The notes beneath the pieces were generated by a model. It was not told where the DNA came from. It saw nothing but the letters and a program-made list of their open reading frames with translations, and did no database searches. DNA of 64,000 nucleotides, taken from positions 62,001-126,000 of the forward strand of contig NZ_OMKE01000035.1 in the NCBI RefSeq assembly GCF_900299535.1, written 5' to 3'. The DNA is from Aquimarina aquimarini (GTDB lineage Bacteria > Bacteroidota > Bacteroidia > Flavobacteriales > Flavobacteriaceae). Below are positions 47,401 to 55,707 of this stretch, in pieces. The position numbers and the translations under genes were made by a program. Every line of letters starts with the position of its first letter. Within the stretch, counting starts at the first letter, position 1.

Positions 47401-48764
47401 AACTTAGAAATCATTCTTATTTTAAAAATTCTCAAATAACAGGCTATACTTACAACCCTTTAATAGGAGTAAGCAGTCAAACGGATCCCAAAGGATACAC
47501 CACTTATTATAAGTATGACTCGTTTAATCGCCTTCAATATATTTTAGACAAAAATCAAAATATAATTAAAAAAATAAATTATAATTATGAGAACCAACTA
47601 ATTAGTCAGCACGGCGCATTAACTATATTCCATACGAGACCTCTTGTTCCCGAAAAACCAATTATTTTTTCTACAAGATTATCTGGGGATACTAGTAAAT
47701 TTATATATACTTGGTATATAGATAATATCAAAGAAGAATGTAATGTAAATAGTACTTCATTTACCAAAACTTTTACTAATGAAGGAGTTTTTGCAATTAC
47801 TGTTATCGTTTATGATCCTAACACCAAAATTTCTGTTACAAAAACCATTACTGTTGATGTAAAATATCCTCCATTACTACAGCCTTTACTGAGTGATAAT
47901 CACCCACACATACTCAAGAACACACAGACTACATATACTGTCTCTAATATTGGGGGAGGATCTGGTCGTTATAAATATGAATGGTATCTCAACAACATAA
48001 AACAAAGCAATAACACTGCAAAGTATTCGTATAATTTTCCTTCTCATGGTACGTATACCGTATACTGTAAAGTTATTGATATCAAAACTAATAAATCAAT
48101 CGATAGTAATGCAAGAACATTACATGTTTACAATCCTATTACTATAACGATAAGTTCTCCTACTCATATTGTTAAAGGAACCTCAGTAACCTTTAAGGCT
48201 AATACTTATAACGGATCAGGAAATTATAAGTATGAATGGTATCTAAACAATGTAAAACAAAGTACTACTACAAACAATTTTTCTTATAGACATTTAACAC
48301 CAGGAAGTTATAAGATAAAAGTAAAAACAATTGATAACTTGATACGCCCTACTCATTATAAGTGGAGCAGTGATCGAACCATTTATGTATATAACCCAAT
48401 GAGAGTTAGTGCTACTCCTGGTTCAGGATTTATTAGTAACACTAATAGAAGTGTCACATTTAGACCAAATACCCCAACAGGTGGTTCTGGTCACAATACC
48501 CGATCAAATTGGAAGCTAAGAAAAATATCAAATCCTTCTTGGCAACGTACACTATCTAGTAATGGTCCTACCTATACTTTTGGAATTAGTGAAAATGGTG
48601 AATATGAAGTTACTATAGACTATACCGACACACGCACTGGACAGAAAGTAACATTACTTATGCCTGTCATTGTAAATAGAACCAGTGGCGGTGGTAACGG
48701 CGGCGGCAACGGTGGTGGTGGCGATGGCGGCGGCGGTAATGGCGGTGGTGACGGACAATGGTAA
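44412..48764 (+). CDS. RHS-associated giant secreted protein with PKD-like repeats and Gly-rich tail
   Basis: A 1450-residue protein with a signal peptide (LLGILILVHAMTFGQE). The N-terminal half looks like the upstream partner of Bacteroidota RHS systems (VNLASGKINYTVPLYT, MTGMGWDL). YD-type repeats occur near residues 1010-1060 (DPKGYTTYYKYDSFNRL). Three PKD/Ig-like units follow (about 1080-1330), two sharing KYEWYLNNxKQS. The end is an extreme tail of Gly runs with Asn and Asp (about 1425-1450). No T9SS domain seen. It is followed 49 bases later by the RHS core gene and probably works with it as the delivery shell. Confidence 0.78.
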   Translation: MKKRLLGILILVHAMTFGQEITGSNPLKETLQVFPVTPEASSLGSYGNVPVNLASGKINYTVPLYTIKIGDFEWPIYLSYNYNGLITEEDHPMTGMGWDLIANGYIIRQVRGMDDDFGNQAYKDNTIVPFLKGDFNHLSLAEVDKIRYQIYDNVANRNYDSQQDKYSINVPGLDGSFVYNEKGDIVFINYKNYNIVKTANTFKITNEKGIIYHFDIFETATYDYYAFNETVSYSVPVNYLLTKVQLPNNKGNIVFEYAPTEVYTKRVVSESQTSGVAVATETKTGYTFGTLTRNRLNKIIFPNGEVRLSTTSSIDESIATLALNNISVWNNSKQIVNYDFTYDRPDKNRKTLIKIIKSNAEMTLPWYEFIYHYYPTNLPIKDNYKTQDFWGYYNGNRNSLLGGGRGIVPEKTISGALKEIKYPTEGSTKIFYEQNSLGSSIVNTSNCSYSHNKVKSGGFQATPGGDQRMIDEIIEVPKNSVISVYARVILGEGADNNHFGAEAQLQIKTDSGSCGYNKVNMDFSIFGETISCNQTRDCKDYYSEHNEKLGYTRDGKVRITGRLWAPVGTSARVRYIINYGTMNGGEISHRYVGGIRVKSTIDYDNNGNQIRKDYKYILEDGKPSGILVGSPASFEYRTTERKNNHSVKKTHRVAKSMQDFTSYQGAPILYRRVEVLENYGHNGKTVNHYSSFTNGGGGFPYVTPINNDWKKGKLLKSEVFKKGNKPNGPTYIKQKETINEYEEVFPFGRSIQSTKKAYGMAVSRIMYRYKGEGSHFVLQEDISQDYVKSFYVDYPKEYKLKKTTTHEFFNLNNSTTDTLTNEVVYAYDHPYGQLKTQTVKDSKGSTIATTYRYPYDINTSSNNALISQNRISTPLTVQSKKNGNTLFTQTTTFKRWGGEILLPEITKTIKKDLTPVSQIVYHSYDNQGYPLEVSEDSGIHILFVWGYNNTQPILKIDNSSYTGMPNTAMSLITQLKTLSDTETTVTGETNMRNLFNQLRNHSYFKNSQITGYTYNPLIGVSSQTDPKGYTTYYKYDSFNRLQYILDKNQNIIKKINYNYENQLISQHGALTIFHTRPLVPEKPIIFSTRLSGDTSKFIYTWYIDNIKEECNVNSTSFTKTFTNEGVFAITVIVYDPNTKISVTKTITVDVKYPPLLQPLLSDNHPHILKNTQTTYTVSNIGGGSGRYKYEWYLNNIKQSNNTAKYSYNFPSHGTYTVYCKVIDIKTNKSIDSNARTLHVYNPITITISSPTHIVKGTSVTFKANTYNGSGNYKYEWYLNNVKQSTTTNNFSYRHLTPGSYKIKVKTIDNLIRPTHYKWSSDRTIYVYNPMRVSATPGSGFISNTNRSVTFRPNTPTGGSGHNTRSNWKLRKISNPSWQRTLSSNGPTYTFGISENGEYEVTIDYTDTRTGQKVTLLMPVIVNRTSGGGNGGGNGGGGDGGGGNGGGDGQW

Positions 48765-48813
48765 TCCCAAATCAAAAAAACAAAAGTTGAAAATGACTTA
48801 AAAAAATAAACTG

Positions 48814-51800
48814 ATGAAAACACATATTATATATATCATCCTATTCTTTTTGGGGATACAATTGCAAGCTCAAGTCTTATCAGACAAAAACTTTATATTC
48901 ACAATGGTTCCACAGGTAGCAACCTCCATCTCAAGTCTAAAAAATGCAAATTGTAACACTATAGATGATGCAAGTGGTGCTATTGAGACCATAACATATT
49001 ATGATGGTTTAGGCAGGCCAATACAAACAAGAGCAATCATAGCATCTATTAATCAAAAAGATATTGTTTCTCATATCTCTTACAACCCAAATGGTAAGCA
49101 AGACAAACAATACCTACCTTTTGAAGATATTAATGCATATACGGCAGGAACTTATAAAGTTGTTGATGTAGATACAGTTATTAATCAATATTACAAAAAC
49201 ACTTATCCAGATGATTTCTCTGGGATAATTAACCTCTCAGATATCAATGCGTATTCAGAAAGTGTTTTTGAATCCTCTCCTCTAAATCGTGTATTAGAAC
49301 AAGCGGCTCCTGGTACAGCATGGAAAGCAGATCCTGCTAATGATACGGATCATACTATCAAATATGAAATCAATACTAATATCGCAAATAAGATTGTGTA
49401 TTTTAAAGTAACCTTTAATAATCCCAATAATACTGAAGCTCCAACTTTGATAAAAGATGGATTTTATACTGCAAATCAATTATACATTTCGATCATAAAA
49501 GATGAAAATTGGCAGCCTGGACAGACGCATCCTGATGACCATACTACCAAAGAGTATAAAGATAAACAAGGTAGAGTAATTCTAAAAACAACCTATAATG
49601 CTGGCATAGCTCACGATACGTATTATGTATATGATGATTATGGTAACCTTACTTATGTCATTCCGCCTAAAGTAACTACCAATGATGGCGTATCTACTAT
49701 AGAGCTATCAGAGTTATGTTACCAATACAAATACGATTATAGAAATCGATTGATAGAAAAGAAGGTTCCTGGTAAAGGATGGGAGTATATTGTATACAAT
49801 AATTTGAACCTGCCAGTGATGGTTCAAGATACCCTTTTAAAACAAAAAAATCAATGGCTCTTTACCAAATATGATGCCTTTGGCAGAGTAGCCTATACAG
49901 GTAAAATAAAAATTACTGGTAAGACAAGAGTTCAGTTACAAACAGAAGCCACTAATTTTATCACAAACCTATGGGTCGTTAAAAAAAATGCTAACACTAT
50001 TGGGGGTATATCTATGCATTATGATGATGGAGGATACCCAAAAGTTACTACTAGTGAGGTATTAACCATTAATTATTATGATGACTATGAGTTCTTAGGT
50101 ACTACTCCCGCACAAGCTTTTATACAACCCGCTACTGTTTATGGTGAACCAACTGTAAATACTACCAAATCATTACCTACAGGAAGTAAAGTAAAAGTTC
50201 TAGACACGAATGACTGGATTACTACGGTAAGTTATTATGATAAAAAAGGACGTGCTATTTATGTTGCAAGCAAAAATGAGTACCTTAGCGTTACTGATGT
50301 TATAGAAACACAATTAGATTTTGTAGGTAAAGTGAAACAGAGTAAAACAACACATACCAAAGATACCAATACTCCTATTGTAACTATAGACACTTTTACG
50401 TATGACCATATGGGTAGGTTTCTTACACAAAGACAGTGTATAGAAGACCTGACTGGCACCAACTGTACCACCAATACTAATAATCTGCCTACTCCACCCC
50501 AAACAATAACAATATCAACTCCTGTTACAGAAACTCAGAATCATATAGCACAAAGACAGATCCTACTAGCTAATGGATTTAATTTTTCTGGAGCAGTTAA
50601 TAAAAATTTCTCAGCTCAAATTAGAAGTCAAGAAACAACAGGAGAATTAATCGTATCAAATACCTATGATGCCTTGGGGCAATTAGCATCCAAATCAGTA
50701 GGAGGAGTATTACAAGATATATCCTATGATTACAATGTACGGGGATGGTTGAAATCGATCAATAACGGAGCTACAGACAACGGTGATTTATTTGGATTTA
50801 AAATCAATTATAATACCCCAGAACATGGGGCTACTGCCCTGTATAACGGAAACATTAGTGAAACCCAGTGGCAAACTGCCAATGATCATACACAACGATG
50901 GTATACCTATTCTTATGATGCATTAAATAGAATTAACAGTGCTACAGGCAATACTACTAATTACAACCTGAGTAATGTTACCTATGATAAGATGGGTAAT
51001 ATAAAATCCCTAACCCGAAACGGTTTTCAAAATGGGGCTAGCTATACAGGTATGGATATCCTTACCTACCATTATGATGCAGGTAATAAGCTACAAAAGG
51101 TGGTTGATACAGGTAATAAATCCTATGGATTTAAAGATGGTACAAATACTCAAGAAGATTACCGATATGATGCCAATGGGAATTTATATATGGATTTTAA
51201 TAAAGATATAGGAGGAATCCTATACAATCATTTAAATCTACCAACACGTATAAATGTAGATGCTGCAAGAAAATATATACGTTACATCTATGATGCAACA
51301 GGAGTAAAGCAAAAAAAGATTGTAACAGAACCTAACAAGCCTAAAGTTATAACCGCCTACACAGGTAATTACGTCTATAAAAATGGTGCACTCCAGTATT
51401 TTAGCACACCCGAAGGGTATGCAACTCCAAATGGTACAGGATATCGATATGTGTACAATTATAAAGACCATTTAGGGAATACGCGTTTAAGTTACACCAA
51501 AAATGATGCAGGTACTCCTGAGATTGTAGAAGAATCGAATTATTATCCCTTTGGATTAACTCATAAAGGATATAACAGTTCTGTATCTTCTTTAGGAAAC
51601 TCTACAGCGCAATTATTAAAGTTTGGAGGGAAAGAACAACAAGATGAACTTGGTTTAAACACCTATGATTTTGGAGCAAGATTTTATGACCCTGCTGTAG
51701 GCAGATGGTTTACTCCTGATGCTTTAGCTGAAAAATATTATTCTACTTCTCCATATACCTATGCACTTAACAATCCTGTAATTTATATTGATCCAGATGG

Positions 51801-52494
51801 AAATGCAGTAGAAATGTGTTGCGAAGGCTTACAAGGGTTTTTAGCAGGAATGGTTGATAATACTTTTGGAACAAATCTTAGAAGTCGAGGAAATACACAA
51901 GCTTTTAGAAATGGGGTTAGTACAGCAAATGGAACATCTTTAGCTATTTCAACTATATTATTAGTAGATGGTGCAGGAAGTACAGTAGCAGGTACAGGAG
52001 GTTTAGTTGCTTCTGGAGCTGTGGCATCTACTGGAGTTGGAGCTCCCGTTGGAGGAATTGGTGCAGCAGCAAGTGGAGGGTTATTAGCTAAAGGAGCAGC
52101 AGAACTTACCGTTGGAGGAATCATAATGTCCAATACCATCAGTAATATGAAAGCTGACACAGAGAATGGAAATGGTAGTTCTTCATCTAATAATAAAAAT
52201 TCTGAAAGCAGTACATCCAAAAAAATAGAAGATCTAAAAGAAAGTTCAACTCCTGGAGATGATACTAAAGGTAAAACAACAAATTTTGATAGAAAGGGTG
52301 GAATGGATGATGCCAATAAGGTTTTTGATGATCTAAACCCTACAGATGTAAAAGATATTCCTAATGGGCGTAGAGGTGTTTTAGATAATGGGAATAAAAT
52401 TAATGTTCGAAGTAACAGCTCTGATAAAAGACCAACTGTTGAAATACAAGACGGAAAGAAAAAGACTAAATTTAGGTTTGGAGAAAAACAGTAA
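48814..52494 (+). CDS. RHS core polymorphic toxin (DUF6443 N-terminus) with C-terminal toxin tip
   Basis: A 1226-residue protein with a signal peptide (IIYIILFFLGIQLQAQ), DUF6443 region (about 30-180; ITYYDGLGRPIQT), many YD repeats and the RHS-associated core (ending YDFGARFYDPAVGRWF, then NNPVIYIDPDG at about residue 993). After the core comes a Gly/Ala-rich hydrophobic stretch (about 1045-1110) that may aid membrane passage. A Ser/Asn-rich linker and a roughly 75-residue tip end in NVRSNSSDKRPTVEI and KKKTKFRFG. The basic tip and the cytoplasmic-type immunity gene suggest a nuclease-like toxin; the family is not recognised with certainty. Confidence 0.87.
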   Translation: MKTHIIYIILFFLGIQLQAQVLSDKNFIFTMVPQVATSISSLKNANCNTIDDASGAIETITYYDGLGRPIQTRAIIASINQKDIVSHISYNPNGKQDKQYLPFEDINAYTAGTYKVVDVDTVINQYYKNTYPDDFSGIINLSDINAYSESVFESSPLNRVLEQAAPGTAWKADPANDTDHTIKYEINTNIANKIVYFKVTFNNPNNTEAPTLIKDGFYTANQLYISIIKDENWQPGQTHPDDHTTKEYKDKQGRVILKTTYNAGIAHDTYYVYDDYGNLTYVIPPKVTTNDGVSTIELSELCYQYKYDYRNRLIEKKVPGKGWEYIVYNNLNLPVMVQDTLLKQKNQWLFTKYDAFGRVAYTGKIKITGKTRVQLQTEATNFITNLWVVKKNANTIGGISMHYDDGGYPKVTTSEVLTINYYDDYEFLGTTPAQAFIQPATVYGEPTVNTTKSLPTGSKVKVLDTNDWITTVSYYDKKGRAIYVASKNEYLSVTDVIETQLDFVGKVKQSKTTHTKDTNTPIVTIDTFTYDHMGRFLTQRQCIEDLTGTNCTTNTNNLPTPPQTITISTPVTETQNHIAQRQILLANGFNFSGAVNKNFSAQIRSQETTGELIVSNTYDALGQLASKSVGGVLQDISYDYNVRGWLKSINNGATDNGDLFGFKINYNTPEHGATALYNGNISETQWQTANDHTQRWYTYSYDALNRINSATGNTTNYNLSNVTYDKMGNIKSLTRNGFQNGASYTGMDILTYHYDAGNKLQKVVDTGNKSYGFKDGTNTQEDYRYDANGNLYMDFNKDIGGILYNHLNLPTRINVDAARKYIRYIYDATGVKQKKIVTEPNKPKVITAYTGNYVYKNGALQYFSTPEGYATPNGTGYRYVYNYKDHLGNTRLSYTKNDAGTPEIVEESNYYPFGLTHKGYNSSVSSLGNSTAQLLKFGGKEQQDELGLNTYDFGARFYDPAVGRWFTPDALAEKYYSTSPYTYALNNPVIYIDPDGNAVEMCCEGLQGFLAGMVDNTFGTNLRSRGNTQAFRNGVSTANGTSLAISTILLVDGAGSTVAGTGGLVASGAVASTGVGAPVGGIGAAASGGLLAKGAAELTVGGIIMSNTISNMKADTENGNGSSSSNNKNSESSTSKKIEDLKESSTPGDDTKGKTTNFDRKGGMDDANKVFDDLNPTDVKDIPNGRRGVLDNGNKINVRSNSSDKRPTVEIQDGKKKTKFRFGEKQ
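51358..51653 (+). repeat. RHS core repeat, copy A (in full-length gene)
   Basis: A roughly 296-base stretch encoding YTGNYVYKNGALQYFS through KFGGKEQQDELGL. It recurs at 59617-59912 (constant offset 8259) and, from base 51408 on, at 61274-61522. Copies B and C share silent differences from A, so they are closer to each other. This provides homology for recombination between the full gene and the orphan tips. Confidence 0.95.
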
Positions 52495-52499
52495 TTTTT

Positions 52500-52889
52500 A
52501 TGTTTATGGATTTAATAAAAATTGAATTAAAAGGGCTTCCACAAAGATTGTTTTTATCAGGGTTATATGATGACATTGATGGTTTTAGACTTGTTTTAAA
52601 AGAAAAGATTAAAGATAAAAAATCATATATTTTAAAGTTTGATGGTCAAATAGCATATAGAAATGTAAATGAATCAGAAAGATTAAAAACATTAAATGAC
52701 AATAAAGCTCTTTGTGAAGATCACACCTTTTTTTACACTAGAAAAAGTAATTTTATAAGTTGGATCATTGAAGAAAGCTACGATATAGTAAGTGAAGATG
52801 AAGTAACTCATTACTTACTTGCAACTCCTGAGGATATTATAGAGATAATATCTTTAGAAGAACCAACTTTAGAAATCATAAATTTGTGA
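52500..52889 (+). CDS. Candidate immunity protein for the main RHS toxin
   Basis: A 129-residue soluble, acidic protein starting 5 bases after the toxin stop; a second in-frame ATG is at 52506. No signal peptide or membrane helix. Position directly after an RHS tip, small size and acidity are the marks of a cytoplasmic immunity protein that would neutralise a basic cytoplasmic toxin. No family recognised. Confidence 0.72.
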   Translation: MFMDLIKIELKGLPQRLFLSGLYDDIDGFRLVLKEKIKDKKSYILKFDGQIAYRNVNESERLKTLNDNKALCEDHTFFYTRKSNFISWIIEESYDIVSEDEVTHYLLATPEDIIEIISLEEPTLEIINL

Positions 52890-52924
52890 CATCCTGAAAT
52901 ACTCAATAGCTCGGATATCATAGC

Positions 52925-53051
52925 TCCCGCTACCGCGAAGCTTCGTGTCGTCAAAGATTGGCGGGTAAGAGTAAGCAGTACGAGTAAATAAAAGCAAAGA
53001 ACCAGTTACAGTGATGTAGCTGGTTTTTGTTTTAAAGTATAAATCTATCCT
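52925..53051 (+). repeat. Post-immunity repeat block, copy 1 (with 15-bp GC-rich motif)
   Basis: About 127 bases starting with CCGCTACCGCGAAGC (52927-52941), continuing through TCAAAGATTGGCGGGTAAGA and the terminator, and ending at AAATCTATCCT. The block recurs at 62890-63021. The 15-bp motif also occurs alone at 61210-61224. It is markedly more GC-rich than its surroundings. Confidence 0.9.
53000..53030. terminator. Bidirectional terminator between immunity and nuclease genes
   Basis: Stem AACCAGTTACA / TGTAGCTGGTT (one G-T mismatch), loop GTGA, followed by TTTTGTTTT and preceded by an A-rich stretch. It lies between convergent genes ending at 52889 and 53045 and can serve both. Confidence 0.82.
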
Positions 53052-53383
53052 TTCCAGAGTTTAGCAACGTTTTTATCAATCAGATAATCAGACATATTAG
53101 TGTTGTTATAGGTTACTTCTGCAATGTATCGTGCATATTGGTCTTTATTTTGTTTGGTGGTGGTAATGGTAATGATTGCACCCTCTGGGCAGAATTTTTT
53201 TGCTACTGCTCTGGCGTGTTTAGCTTGTCGTTCTCTGTATGCCACCGTATTGTTCATCTCAGGAGCATCAATACGTGCTAGTCTTATTTTTTGTGTAGTC
53301 TGTACATAGAATCCTAAATCAATCTCTACTTGCAGGGTATCGCCATCAATCCACCTAATTATCGTTGCTTTATATGTATACAT
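53045..53383 (-). CDS. Small thermonuclease-family (SNase-like) protein
   Basis: A 112-residue staphylococcal-nuclease-like protein with IRWIDGDTLQVEID, KIRLARIDAPEMNN and YIAEVTYNNTNMSDYLI, the core strands and active-site Asp/Arg positions of the family. It is short for the family (about 140-180 residues) and has no signal peptide, so it is probably cytoplasmic. The C-terminal half is duplicated as a fragment at 62754-62888. Two dyad operator-like sites lie just upstream. Confidence 0.85.
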   Translation of the reverse strand: MYTYKATIIRWIDGDTLQVEIDLGFYVQTTQKIRLARIDAPEMNNTVAYRERQAKHARAVAKKFCPEGAIITITTTKQNKDQYARYIAEVTYNNTNMSDYLIDKNVAKLWKG

Positions 53384-53397
53384 GTGATTAAAAGTAC

Positions 53398-53421
53398 TAC
53401 ATTTTTGGGTGTAAAAATGTA
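53398..53421. promoter_or_regulatory. Dyad operator-like site 1
   Basis: A perfect inverted repeat TACATTTTT-N6-AAAAATGTA (arms 53398-53406 and 53413-53421), 15 bases upstream of the nuclease ATG at 53383. A second near-identical dyad lies at 53502. It is a candidate operator for the HTH regulator encoded at 53588-53935. Confidence 0.6.
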
Positions 53422-53501
53422 ATTTAGTTCAAAAAAGGGTTTAAAAAAGCATTAAAAAATCATTACAACAAACTGTATGCTAGGTAATTATAAAATACAA
53501 C

Positions 53502-53525
53502 TACATTTTTAAGGTCAAAAATGCA
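53502..53525. promoter_or_regulatory. Dyad operator-like site 2
   Basis: TACATTTTT-N6-AAAAATGCA (arms 53502-53510 and 53517-53525) is the same dyad as site 1 with one mismatch and the same 6-base spacer, centred 104 bases away. It sits between the nuclease gene and the HTH gene. Confidence 0.55.
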
Positions 53526-53587
53526 TGGTGATTATATATAGTAATAAAATGAAGTTAAATAGAATGTTTATAAAACTATAAGTTTTG

Positions 53588-53935
53588 TTATGTAAGTTGT
53601 TTTTGTATATCTTTTTGAAATACGAAAGCTTTAAGCATTGCTTTTACACTAGTAATATCTTCATTATTTAATAACTGTACTTTGTGGAATAGTTGTAGTA
53701 GTTCTTCATCATTAAGTTTATTATTTACAATTTGCTCATCAGAACCATAAATAAGTGAATCTGTAGACACTTCTAAAGCATCAGCTATCTTTTTAGCTAC
53801 ATCAATGGTTGGTGATGTTAAATTACGCTCATATCTTGATATATGTGTAGCGTGTACATCTATCATCTTGGCAAGATCACCTTGTGATATATCTTTCTCA
53901 GCACGTATTCTCTTTAAATTATCGCCAAATGACAT
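53588..53935 (-). CDS. XRE-family helix-turn-helix regulator
   Basis: A 115-residue protein. I choose ATG 53935 (MSFGDNLKRIRAEKDIS); the frame remains open for 21 hydrophobic codons upstream, but these are AT-rich and not part of the domain. Residues 5-65 are an XRE helix-turn-helix (ISQGDLAKMIDVHATHISRY, then ALEVSTDSLI). A C-terminal helix follows that is typical of phage-type repressors. It is divergent from the ATPase/recombinase operon and is the probable repressor of that element and of the nuclease gene. Confidence 0.88.
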   Translation of the reverse strand: MSFGDNLKRIRAEKDISQGDLAKMIDVHATHISRYERNLTSPTIDVAKKIADALEVSTDSLIYGSDEQIVNNKLNDEELLQLFHKVQLLNNEDITSVKAMLKAFVFQKDIQKQLT

Positions 53936-53956
53936 AAGTGTAAATATTAATAGATA

Positions 53957-53983
53957 AAACATCAAAAATGTTATACAAATGTA
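53957..53983 (-). promoter_or_regulatory. Promoter of the XRE regulator with overlapping half-site
   Basis: On the - strand an exact TAnnTTTG (TACATTTG, 53983-53976) lies 41 bases before the ATG at 53935. Between them AACATCAAAAATGTT (5-bp dyad) shares the AAAAATGT half of the operator-like sites, which suits autoregulation. Confidence 0.45.
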
Positions 53984-54059
53984 GATAATTATGAACATAA
54001 AATATAACAGAGTTAAAAATAATAACCAAAGTATATATTTTTAAATAAACAAATTATAT

Positions 54060-54067
54060 ATATTTGT
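54060..54067 (+). promoter_or_regulatory. -7 promoter element of the ATPase/recombinase operon
   Basis: Exact TATATTTG (TAnnTTTG consensus), 34 bases before the ATG at 54101. No clear TTG at -33; a T-rich stretch is there instead. It is divergent from the regulator promoter. Confidence 0.45.
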
Positions 54068-54100
54068 AGTCAAATATGACTATTAAAATATTTTTAGGCT

Positions 54101-55699
54101 ATGTTAGATACAACCCATCCACACAACTACAGTTATATCACCAAACACTTAGAAATCCATATTCTAGGCGGTATCAAGTTCAATAATCTAGAACGTATGC
54201 GAGTTACCTTAAGCATACAAAAACCTAAAAACCATAATGTACTAAGACATAGTATCGATTTATATAATGATAATACCATAGAACGCTTAGTAAGAAAAGT
54301 AGCAGAACGTATAGAAATCGGTACATCAGTAGTAAGACAGTGCCTCCAAAATCTCACAAGTGAGTTAGAACAATATCGTATTGATCAGATTGATAAAGAG
54401 CGTCAGGAAAATGAAAATTATATACGAGAACTAGACACAAAGGAGAAACAAGTAGCTACCAAATTTTTAAAAAGCAACGATTTACTACAAAAAACCAATG
54501 AACTCATTGGTAAAAGTGGAGTTATTGGTGAAGAAACCAACCGATTATTAATGTACCTAATCTTTACCAGTAGAAAAACCAATAACCCCTTACATTGTAT
54601 CAGTCTTGGTAGTTCAGGAGTTGGTAAAACACATCTACAAAGTAAGGTTGCAGAACTCATCCCCGATGAAGATAAAGTAGAAATCACGGTATTATCAGCA
54701 AATGCCTTTTATTATTTTAATCGTACAGAATTACAACATAAGTTAATCTTAATCGAGGACTTAGATGGTGCAGAATCTGTACTGTACCCATTACGGGAAC
54801 TACAATCTAAAAAGAGGATTACCAAAACGGTAGTTCATAAAGACAGAAAAGGCACTACCAAAACGATACACCTTACTGTAGAAGGCCCTGTAAGCGTATC
54901 AGGTTGTACCACACAAGAAAGTATTTATGAAGATAATAGCAACAGGAGTTTTTTATTATATATCGATGAATCTAGTGAGCAAGATAAAAAGATCATGCAC
55001 TACCAGCGTACCGAGTCGGCAGGACGAATAAATAAACAAGAAGAATGTAGTGCATCCAGATTTTTACGCGATGTACAACGAATGCTAAAACCTATCAAAG
55101 TAATCAATCCTTATGCAGAATATTTAGAATTACCAGAATCTGTATTTAAACCCAGAAGAACCAACAGTCACTACTTACAGTTTATAGAAGCCATTACCTT
55201 TTACTGCCAATATCAAAGGGAACGTAAATACGATGAACAGACTGGAGAGGAATATATAGAAACTACCGTACAAGATATACAGCAAGCTAACAAGCTGATC
55301 AAAGAAACACTCTTGCGTAAAAGTGATGAAATCACAGGAGCATGCCGTAATTATTTAGAGGAACTTAAGAAATATTTACACCAGAATACACAAACCACTT
55401 TTACAGCCTTAGAAATCCGTAGACGCTTAAAAGTAAAAAAGACCACCCAATGGCGGTATCACAAACAACTGATAGAGAGTTACTACCTCAAAAAACAACC
55501 TAAGAAAAAAGGTCAAACCAGTATCAAGTATGAAATCACCAACCCTAATGAATATAAAGAACTAGAACAACAGATCACCGAAGCATTACAGGAATGTGTA
55601 TCAAAAATAGATAACCTGTCGGACTCCGACCGTTCCACTGTTCCAACGTGTTCCACTCCGAAAACGGAACAAGCAACTAAAACAAAAAGAGCGAGTTAA
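54101..55699 (+). CDS. P-loop ATPase of a mobile element, function unknown
   Basis: A 532-residue protein with Walker A GSSGVGKT (residues 170-177) and Walker B LIEDLD (217-222). A later SVSGCTTQES segment ends in an Arg-rich stretch. The N-terminal 110 residues are basic and helical. The C-terminal part (about 410-490) looks like a winged helix (TTFTALEIRRRLKVKKTTQWRYHKQL). The fold resembles primase/helicase-type AAA proteins of mobile elements. With two recombinase genes immediately downstream (9-base gap), a role in element replication or target handling is likely. I cannot name the family. Confidence 0.75.
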   Translation: MLDTTHPHNYSYITKHLEIHILGGIKFNNLERMRVTLSIQKPKNHNVLRHSIDLYNDNTIERLVRKVAERIEIGTSVVRQCLQNLTSELEQYRIDQIDKERQENENYIRELDTKEKQVATKFLKSNDLLQKTNELIGKSGVIGEETNRLLMYLIFTSRKTNNPLHCISLGSSGVGKTHLQSKVAELIPDEDKVEITVLSANAFYYFNRTELQHKLILIEDLDGAESVLYPLRELQSKKRITKTVVHKDRKGTTKTIHLTVEGPVSVSGCTTQESIYEDNSNRSFLLYIDESSEQDKKIMHYQRTESAGRINKQEECSASRFLRDVQRMLKPIKVINPYAEYLELPESVFKPRRTNSHYLQFIEAITFYCQYQRERKYDEQTGEEYIETTVQDIQQANKLIKETLLRKSDEITGACRNYLEELKKYLHQNTQTTFTALEIRRRLKVKKTTQWRYHKQLIESYYLKKQPKKKGQTSIKYEITNPNEYKELEQQITEALQECVSKIDNLSDSDRSTVPTCSTPKTEQATKTKRAS

Positions 55700-55707
55700 A
55701 CTACTTT

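Noticed and set aside
48620..48823. Pro-rich open frame on the - strand
   Set aside because: It is the complement of the Gly-codon runs of the gene at 44412.
51783..52316. 177-codon open frame opposite the RHS toxin gene
   Set aside because: It is a shadow of the Gly/Ala/Ser-rich coding stretch of the RHS gene; the + strand reading has clear domains.
53936..53998. Hydrophobic N-terminal extension of the XRE regulator
   Set aside because: The extra 21 codons are Ile/Phe/Leu-rich translation of the AT-rich promoter region and include the -7 box; ATG 53935 starts exactly at the HTH domain.
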